This document shows positions 54,741-62,467 of a stretch of 64,000 nt of DNA, in pieces. The notes below the pieces were generated by a model. That model did no database searches, was not told the DNA's origin, and saw nothing but the letters and a program-made list of their open reading frames with translations. Position numbers and translations under genes: made by a program. How positions within the stretch are numbered: the first letter of the stretch is position 1; the number at the start of each line of letters is the position of its first letter. Source of the stretch: CBDFHF01 sp965247565 (GTDB taxonomy: Bacteria; Pseudomonadota; Gammaproteobacteria; Methylococcales; Methylomonadaceae); NCBI GenBank assembly GCA_965247565.1, contig CBDFHF010000001.1, forward strand, positions 1 through 64,000, given 5' to 3'.

Positions 54741-55787
54741 TTGGCCTGGACTGAATTGAAGTTTTCAAAAAAAGAAGTAAGGCGAGCAGGCGATTATTTG
54801 ATTGATGAGCAGGAAAGTAAGGAGCTTGATAATATTTTAGCGTCTCTGGATGTACTGTCTAATTGGCGAGCCTCTCACGCATACCCTATGCAGTCAATGC
54901 TTAACTACTTCAGGAAAAAATCATTTGAAATCGATGAGAATTCTATAATTGTTCAAAGGCTCAAAAGAACCCCTTCGATTCTAGCAAAGCTTAAAAGAGA
55001 AAACGGAATGAAGTTAGATCGTATTGAAGATATTGCGGGTTGCAGAATTATCGTGTCTAACAAATTAAATGTCGGGTTAGTTAAGGATAGTATAGTTAAA
55101 GGTGGAACTCGAAATAATCTGCATCGTGAAAGAGATTATATTCAAAACCCCAAATCTTCAGGATACAGGGGTATACATTTAGTTTATAAATATAATGGAA
55201 GGAAATCTCAATTTAAAGGTCACTCTGTTGAATTACAAATTAGGAGCAAAGTACAGCATTCATGGGCTACTGCCGTTGAAGTAGTTGGAACATTCACAGG
55301 GCAAGCATTAAAGGCAAGCCAAGGCGTAGAATCTTGGTTAAACTTTTTTAAGTTGGCAAGTAAAGCATTTGCAGATATTGAGAATCGTAAGTTATCGAAA
55401 AATGCGAATTCTTCAGAGCGAATTGAACTTATAAATGCAATTGAAGCTTTAAATGTTTTGCCTCGGTTGCGAGCATTTGCGGTATCGACTCAACTTGTTG
55501 GAAAAGACAAGAAAAATCAAAGAGATTATTTTTTACTTGTCCTGAAAATTGATGAATCTAGGATACAAGTTAATAGATTTTCAGGTGATCAGCTTGATAA
55601 AGCTACAAACGCTTACACAGATTTAGAAAAGAGTTTTGAAAACAATGATAAAAGAGATGTGGTTCTTGTATCAGCTTCGTCAATTCATGGATTAAAAAAG
55701 GCATACCCCAATTATTTTGCTGATACAACGGAATTTTCAAGAAACTTAGAAAAAATTATTGTAACGAACAAAAAATTACAGCAATAA
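54741..55787 (+). CDS. Stand-alone RelA/SpoT synthetase-domain protein
   Basis: This 348-aa protein starts at a TTG at 54741, supported by GAGGA 7 nt upstream. It has one RelA/SpoT nucleotidyltransferase domain (about residues 55-195) with RIEDIAGCRIIV, the G-loop-like YIQNPKSSGYRGIHLVYKY and VELQIRSKVQHSWATAVEV. There is no HD hydrolase and no TGS domain. The C-terminal 150 residues are not recognised. Such solo synthetases make (p)ppGpp-like alarmones; several are toxins or phage-defence effectors. It follows VapBC and is noticeably richer in A and T than its neighbours, consistent with transfer. Confidence 0.88.
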   Translation: MAWTELKFSKKEVRRAGDYLIDEQESKELDNILASLDVLSNWRASHAYPMQSMLNYFRKKSFEIDENSIIVQRLKRTPSILAKLKRENGMKLDRIEDIAGCRIIVSNKLNVGLVKDSIVKGGTRNNLHRERDYIQNPKSSGYRGIHLVYKYNGRKSQFKGHSVELQIRSKVQHSWATAVEVVGTFTGQALKASQGVESWLNFFKLASKAFADIENRKLSKNANSSERIELINAIEALNVLPRLRAFAVSTQLVGKDKKNQRDYFLLVLKIDESRIQVNRFSGDQLDKATNAYTDLEKSFENNDKRDVVLVSASSIHGLKKAYPNYFADTTEFSRNLEKIIVTNKKLQQ

Positions 55788-55847
55788 CTTATTTAAAAGC
55801 TCGTAGATACTCTGTTCAAAGTCAAATTAATAAAGCTCAAAATTGAG

Positions 55848-56045
55848 CTATTCGACAAGAGATGGAATCGCATAAAAACGGGTATTGTCGAATGGCTTGT
55901 CATGTTTGAGCATACCATGGATGGCGTGAAGCAATTTGCGCATGACAGCACAGACGGCCTGCAAGGGTGTCTTGCCGCTCTCCAGCAGATGCTGGGAATA
56001 AGCACTGATATGCGAGTCATGTTGCTTGGCACTCAAGCACGGTAG
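55848..56045 (-). pseudogene. IS110-family transposase, C-terminal remnant
   Basis: About 65 residues remain, ending SGKTPLQAVCAVMRKLLHA-IHGMLKHDKPFDNTRFY, the usual C-terminus of IS110/IS116/IS902 transposases. The catalytic N-terminal domain is missing. The frame continues upstream into the hairpin repeat at 56043-56121, where similarity stops. The element is dead. Confidence 0.8.
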
Positions 56046-56121
56046 GATGGGGTGAGGGACAAACCCCAACATATTATTAACGACGGTTATTTGTTGAGGT
56101 TCACATGCCCACCCCAACCTA
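56043..56121. repeat. MITE-like 79-bp hairpin element
   Basis: TAGGATGGGGTG at the left pairs with CACCCCAACCTA at the right with one mismatch. Inside, AACCCCAACA pairs with TGTTGAGGTT, also with one mismatch. The whole element folds into one long imperfect hairpin. It abuts the transposase remnant and appears to have inserted into or replaced its upstream part. Confidence 0.6.
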
Positions 56122-56159
56122 AGGCTTGTTTTAATTGATTATTTTTGGTGGTTTCTTGA

Positions 56160-56678
56160 TTAAGGCAAAGGTGCTTTCCGAGTAAACACATAACCTGTGT
56201 CTTTTGCCTGTAAATGACAAGACGAACATTCCTGGGCAAAATCGGCATCTTTCCCATAAGGTTTTTGTTCCATACCTAACCAGCGGGCATAGCCCCAGCC
56301 GTTGGTGTCCACGAATTTCTTGCTGTCCCTAACCATGAATTCGACATGCGTTAGTTCGCCCGGTACGGTGGCGGCGGCGAATTGCGGATGGGTGCTGTCT
56401 TTCCATGCCAATTTGGCGATCATGCTACCTTCCGGCCAAGGGTTGGTAAGGCCTTCCGTTGCGGCTTTGTAGGCAATGGGGTTAGCCAGAATGATCCGTA
56501 ACGAATCCTTATCTGTCCGGTGTGATACACCGAGAGCTTGCCAGGTTTTGTAATCTTTCGGTATTTGAATGCCGTTTGGCGCGGGTGCGACAGAGACGCC
56601 TTGGGATAAAGCGGTTGTGGCAAATGTCGTGAATAAGGCAGTAATGAATGCCGCTTTGATAGTCAGGTTATTGAACAT
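56160..56678 (-). CDS. Cytochrome P460-family c-type heme protein
   Basis: This 172-aa protein has a signal peptide ending near ALS and a C-terminal CSSCH heme-binding motif at residues 151-155. The body, with PKDYKTWQALGVSHRTDKDSLRIILAN and NPWPEGSMIAKLAW, matches the P460/cytochrome c'-beta fold. Lys89 in MIAKLAW is a candidate for the lysine that cross-links to heme in true P460; that assignment needs an alignment. P460 oxidises hydroxylamine, whereas c'-beta binds nitric oxide. A dyad TAAAAT-TAACG-ATTTTA lies 11 bp upstream of its start (56689-56705). Confidence 0.85.
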   Translation of the reverse strand: MFNNLTIKAAFITALFTTFATTALSQGVSVAPAPNGIQIPKDYKTWQALGVSHRTDKDSLRIILANPIAYKAATEGLTNPWPEGSMIAKLAWKDSTHPQFAAATVPGELTHVEFMVRDSKKFVDTNGWGYARWLGMEQKPYGKDADFAQECSSCHLQAKDTGYVFTRKAPLP

Positions 56679-56840
56679 ATAAACCTCGTAAAATTAACGA
56701 TTTTAATGAGCTTTGATTATACTGAGGTTATAAATTAGAGAGTTAGTTTTTAGTTCCAAGAAATATTACTGTTATTTAACAAGCAACCAGGGCATTCAAT
56801 TTTTTCTGGTTTAGCCACTTATTAATTCTGGCGGTTTTGT

Positions 56841-58346
56841 ATGTCGAATTCAAAAACACATATATCGGAAGAGGTTTTTCGGCATTTCTTGGAAACATCG
56901 CTCGATAAGCTTCTTGTAGAACATCAAGTCATTAATCCTGAACAGAATACACTGGCTTTATTTAGGCGTTGCGTGGTGGAAGTGCCCGCTTACCGGGCTT
57001 TTCTGACGGATCGAGGTATCGATTCGGCAGAAATAACTTCCTATCCGTCATTTCAGTCATTACCTCTGATGAACAAACCTGATTACATGCAGGCTTATCC
57101 ATTGCCGGAACGTTGTTTGGGCGGCGCTTTGCTCGGTGCAGACCGAGTGGCAGTGTCTTCCGGTTCGACAGGTCAACCGACGTTTTGGCCGCGCTCGTTT
57201 GCCTATGAGTTGGATGTTGCGGTGCGTTTTGAACAGGTGTTTCAAGACTGTTTTCGGGCCCACGAACGCAGTACTCTGGCGATTGTTTGCTTTGCCTTGG
57301 GAAATTGGGTGGGCGGCATGTTTACGACTTCTTGCTGCTGGCATCTGGCGCAAAAAGGTTATCGACTAATGGTGGCGGCGCCTGGTAACAATAAAGCAGA
57401 AATTTTTCGGGTAGTGCAAGAACTGTCACCGCATTTTGAGCAAACAGTATTGTTGGGTTATCCGCCTTTCATCAAAGATGTGATTGATGCTGGTGCTGTC
57501 GAAGGTATCAATTGGGCGCACTTCAATACCAAGTTAGTTTTTGCAGGCGAGGTATTTAGCGAAGAATGGCGTAGTTTGCTTGGCGAGCGCATTGGTTATA
57601 CGTCACCATGCTTTGATTCTGCTTCGCTTTATGGCACCGCCGACGGTGGTGTGCTCGGTAACGAAACGCCGTTCAGTATTGCTATTCGCCGCTGGTTGTC
57701 AATTCATCCCGATGCCGCTCGGGTCTTGTTTGGCGAATCGCGTTTGCCCACGCTGGTTCAGTACGATCCAGTCAGTCGGTTTTTTGAAACGTATGACGGT
57801 ACGCTGGTTGTTTCCGGCGAAAATTCGGTGCCGTTAGTCCGCTACCACATCGCCGACAAGGGAGGTTTAATCAGCTTTGATGAAATGTGGTCTTTTCTTA
57901 AAACACAAGGACTGAATTCGCTAGGCGACTTGGGCTTGCCTGAGCGTTATCAACCGCGCAATCTGCCGTTTGTTTATGTATTCGGACGCGCGGATTTCAC
58001 TGTGTCTTATTACGGGGCTAATATTTACCCTGAAAATGTTGCGGTCGGCTTGGAGCAACCGAATATCATCACGCGGGTTTCTGGAAAATTCGTATTGGAA
58101 ACGCAGGAGACCACTAATGGCGATAAAGTGTTGCATATTGCCGTGGAGTTATTGCCGGGCGTCGAGCCTAGTGAAGCATTAGAGACAGAAATAGCAAAGT
58201 CTGTTCGAATCCAGTTACTCCGTTTAAACAGTGAGTTTGCCAATTACACACCTGCAGAACGACAATTGCCGCGCATTTCTTTACACGCTTTTGCTAACCC
58301 GGACTATTTTCCAGTAGGTGTAAAGCACAGATACACTCGAAAATAA
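56841..58346 (+). CDS. Phenylacetate-CoA ligase-like adenylate-forming enzyme
   Basis: This 501-aa protein carries the AMP-binding loop VAVSSGSTGQPTFWPRS near residue 105. Further PaaK/CapK-like features are LYGTADGGVLG near residue 270 and NSVPLVRYHIADKGGL near residue 335, with a C-terminal lid containing FVYVFGRADFTVSYYG. It probably activates a carboxylic acid as an acyl-adenylate and maybe links it to CoA or another acceptor. No neighbour reveals the substrate. Confidence 0.85.
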   Translation: MSNSKTHISEEVFRHFLETSLDKLLVEHQVINPEQNTLALFRRCVVEVPAYRAFLTDRGIDSAEITSYPSFQSLPLMNKPDYMQAYPLPERCLGGALLGADRVAVSSGSTGQPTFWPRSFAYELDVAVRFEQVFQDCFRAHERSTLAIVCFALGNWVGGMFTTSCCWHLAQKGYRLMVAAPGNNKAEIFRVVQELSPHFEQTVLLGYPPFIKDVIDAGAVEGINWAHFNTKLVFAGEVFSEEWRSLLGERIGYTSPCFDSASLYGTADGGVLGNETPFSIAIRRWLSIHPDAARVLFGESRLPTLVQYDPVSRFFETYDGTLVVSGENSVPLVRYHIADKGGLISFDEMWSFLKTQGLNSLGDLGLPERYQPRNLPFVYVFGRADFTVSYYGANIYPENVAVGLEQPNIITRVSGKFVLETQETTNGDKVLHIAVELLPGVEPSEALETEIAKSVRIQLLRLNSEFANYTPAERQLPRISLHAFANPDYFPVGVKHRYTRK

Positions 58347-58433
58347 GCCTATTAACTTAATAAACTTTCGAAGCTAGCAATTATTTACAACAAGATAGTG
58401 GACAGAAACGTCTGTCCACTGGTAGGCATTGGA

Positions 58434-59918
58434 TTATTCCACAGTTCGAATTTGCAAGGTGTCGATGACTTTGTCTTTAGCAAGAGCATTGCTGATAACA
58501 ATCAGCGTCTGACCTTCTTTTACCCATTTTTTTCGCTTTAAATAATCGAACGAGTCATTGATGGTGGTTTCTGGATCTTCGGAGAAGGGCATATGAAAAG
58601 GTTCGACTCCCCATAAGATCAACAGATTTCTGAATAACTCGGGGATATCTGTAAAAGCATAAACGGGCACTCTAGGCCGCAGCGATGAGAGCATTCGAAC
58701 CAGATACCCGCTTCTTGAGAAAACGATGATGCCGGAGTCTTCTATGGTATTAGCCAGATAAACCGCTGAGCGCAGCATTTTTCCTTTGGGGGTCGGTAAA
58801 TGCAGTTCCTTGGTCGGTTCATCATTGTGCAAGCTTTCGATGCGTTGAGAAATGCGTTTGAATACTTTAACGCATTCAACCGGATATTTGCCGGTCGTGG
58901 TCTCACCTGACAACATAATTGCATCGGTTCTTTCCAGGACGGCATGCGCGATATCGGATACCTCGGCGCGGGTAGGCACGGGGGCAAAAATCATAGATTC
59001 AAGCATGTGGGTTGCTACAATAACCGGCCGGCTTTTTTTGATACACGATTTGATAATCTGATGCTGAATGATCGGCAATTCTTCATAAGGACATTCAATA
59101 CCAAGGTCGCCTCTGGCAATCATAATCCCGTCACTGGCTTCAATAATTTCATCGATATTGCTGATAGCTTGCTGGTCCTCGATTTTGGCAATGATTCTGG
59201 CTTTAGACCCATGTTCAGTTAATACCGTCCTTAACGAGTGTAGCGCATCAGCATCACGAACAAATGAAAGGGCTATGAAATCGATACCTTCCTGCAATCC
59301 TACGGCCAAATCGCCTTGATCTTTTTCGGTAAGCGATGGCAGTCCTACGCGAACGCCAGGCAGATTAATATGTCGACGGTTGCCGAATTGCCCTGGAATG
59401 ATGACTCGACAACGAATTCTGTCAGCTAGTATTTCAATGACTTTCATGCGAATCAAGCCGCTATCGACCAGAACCGTGTCACCCACCGACACGTCATTAA
59501 TTAAGTTCGGGTAATTGACGTTAATACAGCAAACGCCGTCCAGGCTAGCATCTCCAGAAGGTAGAAACATTAAAAAGTCAAATAACTGATCATGTTCCAA
59601 ATAGATGGGGTCGCCAATATCTCCAGTACGTATTTCGGGGCCTTTAATGTCCATCATAATACCGATCTGGCGATCAACTTCTCTGCAAACCCGTTTGATC
59701 TGCTGAATGATACTTCGTGTCCATTCGTGATTGGCGTGTGCCATATTGATGCGACAAATATCGACACGTTCGTTAATTAACTGTTTCAGCACTTCGTCGC
59801 TGGAGGTTGCAGGTCCAATGGTGAATATGATTTTGGTTTGGCGATACCTCATTTCCAGCGCTGGATTGTCCATAATTAAGCTGGGACTTGCGAATAGTCT
59901 TTGTTTATCAGGATGCAT
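58434..59918 (-). CDS. pyk: Pyruvate kinase
   Basis: The ATG at 59918 has AGGTGG 5 nt upstream and gives 494 aa; a GTG at 59927 is possible. It converts phosphoenolpyruvate and ADP to pyruvate and ATP. KIIFTIGPATSS, MDIKGPEIRTGD, IIAKIEDQQAISN and MIARGDLGIECPYEELP carry the active site, followed by ATHMLESM. The N-terminal extension of about 20 residues before the barrel is slightly longer than usual. Confidence 0.96.
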   Translation of the reverse strand: MHPDKQRLFASPSLIMDNPALEMRYRQTKIIFTIGPATSSDEVLKQLINERVDICRINMAHANHEWTRSIIQQIKRVCREVDRQIGIMMDIKGPEIRTGDIGDPIYLEHDQLFDFLMFLPSGDASLDGVCCINVNYPNLINDVSVGDTVLVDSGLIRMKVIEILADRIRCRVIIPGQFGNRRHINLPGVRVGLPSLTEKDQGDLAVGLQEGIDFIALSFVRDADALHSLRTVLTEHGSKARIIAKIEDQQAISNIDEIIEASDGIMIARGDLGIECPYEELPIIQHQIIKSCIKKSRPVIVATHMLESMIFAPVPTRAEVSDIAHAVLERTDAIMLSGETTTGKYPVECVKVFKRISQRIESLHNDEPTKELHLPTPKGKMLRSAVYLANTIEDSGIIVFSRSGYLVRMLSSLRPRVPVYAFTDIPELFRNLLILWGVEPFHMPFSEDPETTINDSFDYLKRKKWVKEGQTLIVISNALAKDKVIDTLQIRTVE

Positions 59919-59961
59919 GTTAGCCACCTATTAAGTGAGTGATAAGCCAATAAAGCTGCTG

Positions 59962-62136
59962 TTATTTAATAAACAACATTTCCTGATAAGTCGGAAAAGG
60001 CCACAATTCATCAGCGATTTCTCCTTCAAGCCCATCGGCGTATTGGCGAACCTCATCCATCAGCGGGCGGATGGTTTTAGCACAAAACTGCATGTGTTCT
60101 TCAACTGTAGCAAAATCATGTTGCGCTAGGGCAATGCTGAGTTTGCCGCAAGCCTCGGTCATTGATGCCAAAAGTCCAGAAATCTGAACTAAGCGCTCAT
60201 TGCTCAGCTCGACGCCATTACTTTTAAGGCTGGTTAATGTAGAAGATAGATCAGACAGGTATTTCACCACGGCTGGGTAAATACCGGTTTTGGCCATGCT
60301 AACCACCAGTTTAGCTTCTACTTCTATAGCTAGAATGTATTGCTCGGCATAGATTTCGAAGCGACTGGCAAGCTCAACGGGCGATAACACGCCGAGTTTA
60401 TCAAACAAGGCTTCGACATCTGCTTCTTTTAGGACTGGCAAGGCATCGGCAGCGGTTTTAAGGTTTCGCAAACCACGTTCTTCGACGGCCATCTTGTGCC
60501 ATTCCGCAGAATAGCCATTGCCGCCGAACACCACCGCACCATGTTGATCGATCAATTCTTTCAGGGTTTTGAGTATGGCAGTATCCAGATCAATACCTTT
60601 CGACAATTGGCCTTCCAGGCTGTCGGCAACCCAGTTGAGTGAATCTGCTAACATGGTATTCATGGTTACCAGCGGTCCAGCCACCGATTGCCCAGAACCG
60701 ACGGCACGGAATTCAAAACGGTTGCCGGTAAAGGCAAAGGGTGAGGTGCGGTTGCGGTCACCGGCATCTTTATTGAAAGTCGGCAGCGTATTGATACCCA
60801 AATCCATCACGCCAGCGTTTAAGGAGCCGGTTATTTTGCCGTTGCTGATTTGTTCGAAAACATTATCCAGCTGTGTGCCCAAATATACCGACATGATTGC
60901 TGGCGGCGCTTCATTAGCACCCAAACGGTGATCGTTGCTTGCCGTCGCGATAGCCGCCCGCAGTAGCGGACCGTATTTGTGTACGCCGCGAATCACCGCG
61001 CCGCAGAATAACAAGAACTGCGTGTTCGAATGCGGCGTATGGCCTGGATCCAGCAGATTACCTTGCGTGGCATTGCCGACCGACCAGTTCACATGTTTAC
61101 CGGAGCCGTTAATGCCTTTGAAGGGTTTTTCATGCAGCAGACAAACCAAGCCGTGTTTTTTAGCCGTGTTCTTTAAGACCGTCATTAACAGTTGTTGATG
61201 GTCAGTTGCGACGTTTGCCGATTCAAAAAACGGAGCAATTTCGAATTGTCCAGGAGCGACTTCGTTATGCCGAGTTTTAGCCGGAATACCTAAACGATAT
61301 AATTGTTCTTCGACATCCTGCATGTAGACCTGAACACGTTCAGGTATCGCTCCAAAATAGTGATCATCAAATTGCTGACCTTTAGCCGCCGATGCACCAA
61401 ACAGGGTTCTGCCAGCCAGCAACAAATCCGGACGGCTGTTAACAAAGTTAGCGTCAACCAGAAAATATTCCTGCTCTGCACCGCAACTCGAATTTACCGG
61501 CGCAATGTCTTTATGACCGAGCAAGGATAACACCCGTTGCGCAGCTTTATTCATTGCGGCATTAGCACGCAGCAACGGCGTTTTCTTATCTAGCGCTTCG
61601 CCGGTCCAAGAAATAAAAACCGTGGGAATACATAGCGTCGCTCCATTATCGGTGGTCATAATGTAAGCCGGGCTGGTCACATCCCAAGCGGTATAACCGC
61701 GAGCTTCAAAAGTGGAGCGAATACCGCCGTTCGGGAAAGAAGAACCATCCGGTTCGCCCTGCACCAACACTTTTCCACTAAATTCAGAAATCACCGAGCC
61801 ATCGCTTTGCACCGAGATAAATCCATCGTGTTTTTCTGCGGTGGCGTTGGTCAATGGATAAAACACATGGGCGTAATACAGTGCGCCTTTGGACAAGGCC
61901 CAGTCCTTCATCGCCAAGGCGACGACATCGGCAATCGACACATCCAACTCAGCACTGGCTTCGATAGTTTTTTTGACTGATTTAAAGACTTCTTTGGGAA
62001 GGCTTTCCTTCATTTTGCTTAGCGTAAATACATCGCTCGCCCATAAGCTAGTTAGCGATTCCGGCGTTTTGGCGGGCATCGGTTGACGATTGGTGATGTT
62101 TTGAACAGCTTGAATACGCGCAGTATTTCCAGTCAT
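59962..62136 (-). CDS. glnN: Glutamine synthetase type III
   Basis: The product is 724 aa, the length of the GSIII class and much longer than the 470-residue GlnA. It makes glutamine from glutamate, ammonia and ATP. Class marks are NGGIRSTFEARGYTAWD, SSCGAEQEYFLVD, TRHNEVAPGQFEIAP, NGSGKHVNWSVG and NRTSPFAFTGNRFEFRAVG. The upstream region has a sigma-54 promoter and NtrC-like half-sites, so it is probably induced by nitrogen limitation. It lies between pyk (43 bp away, same strand) and divergent maeB. Confidence 0.96.
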   Translation of the reverse strand: MTGNTARIQAVQNITNRQPMPAKTPESLTSLWASDVFTLSKMKESLPKEVFKSVKKTIEASAELDVSIADVVALAMKDWALSKGALYYAHVFYPLTNATAEKHDGFISVQSDGSVISEFSGKVLVQGEPDGSSFPNGGIRSTFEARGYTAWDVTSPAYIMTTDNGATLCIPTVFISWTGEALDKKTPLLRANAAMNKAAQRVLSLLGHKDIAPVNSSCGAEQEYFLVDANFVNSRPDLLLAGRTLFGASAAKGQQFDDHYFGAIPERVQVYMQDVEEQLYRLGIPAKTRHNEVAPGQFEIAPFFESANVATDHQQLLMTVLKNTAKKHGLVCLLHEKPFKGINGSGKHVNWSVGNATQGNLLDPGHTPHSNTQFLLFCGAVIRGVHKYGPLLRAAIATASNDHRLGANEAPPAIMSVYLGTQLDNVFEQISNGKITGSLNAGVMDLGINTLPTFNKDAGDRNRTSPFAFTGNRFEFRAVGSGQSVAGPLVTMNTMLADSLNWVADSLEGQLSKGIDLDTAILKTLKELIDQHGAVVFGGNGYSAEWHKMAVEERGLRNLKTAADALPVLKEADVEALFDKLGVLSPVELASRFEIYAEQYILAIEVEAKLVVSMAKTGIYPAVVKYLSDLSSTLTSLKSNGVELSNERLVQISGLLASMTEACGKLSIALAQHDFATVEEHMQFCAKTIRPLMDEVRQYADGLEGEIADELWPFPTYQEMLFIK

Positions 62137-62182
62137 AGTTTTCCCCTGAATTAAGTGTGGTCATGTTCTTAATAGAGAGAAA

Positions 62183-62197
62183 GCAATAACTAAGCCA
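62183..62197 (-). promoter_or_regulatory. Sigma-54 promoter of glnN
   Basis: On the minus strand the sequence reads TGGCTTAGTTATTGC and continues TT. GG at -24 and GC at -12 have the exact sigma-54 spacing (TGGC, then TTGCTT). The expected transcription start is about 35 bp upstream of the glnN ATG. Confidence 0.6.
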
Positions 62198-62281
62198 CTA
62201 TTGTGATTCTATCAAGGTTGTTGAGACTCAAGGTCTACAATGGCTTTTACTTGGTGTTTCTTACAATGCTATTTGCTTGAT

Positions 62282-62318
62282 TGCACCAAAATTGAATACA
62301 AAGCAGCTTAATTGCACT
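62282..62318. promoter_or_regulatory. Two NtrC-like half-sites upstream of the glnN promoter
   Basis: TGCACCAAAATTG begins at 62282 and TGCACTGAAAACG at 62313, 31 bp apart, about three helical turns. Each matches the left half of an NtrC site (TGCACC); the right halves are poor. Distance to the promoter (about 100-140 bp) suits an enhancer. Confidence 0.4.
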
Positions 62319-62467
62319 GAAAACGCCCTATCTCAAACACTGTACAATATTGCTTTTAACAGAGTATTCAGAGTGATATCTTACTAACAAGCCGGGTAGA
62401 TCATGATCGGTTTCTGTTAACATCAGTCCAGTAAACTAAATAACCCAATCAAGGAATGCTGCTAAGC

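Larger units (their letters stand above)
62137..62467. other. Divergent control region between glnN and maeB
   Basis: No gene was recognised. The glnN side has the sigma-54 promoter at 62183-62197 and NtrC-like half-sites at 62282-62318. The maeB side has no clear promoter, only an AAGGA ribosome binding site at 62451-62455. Confidence 0.5.
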
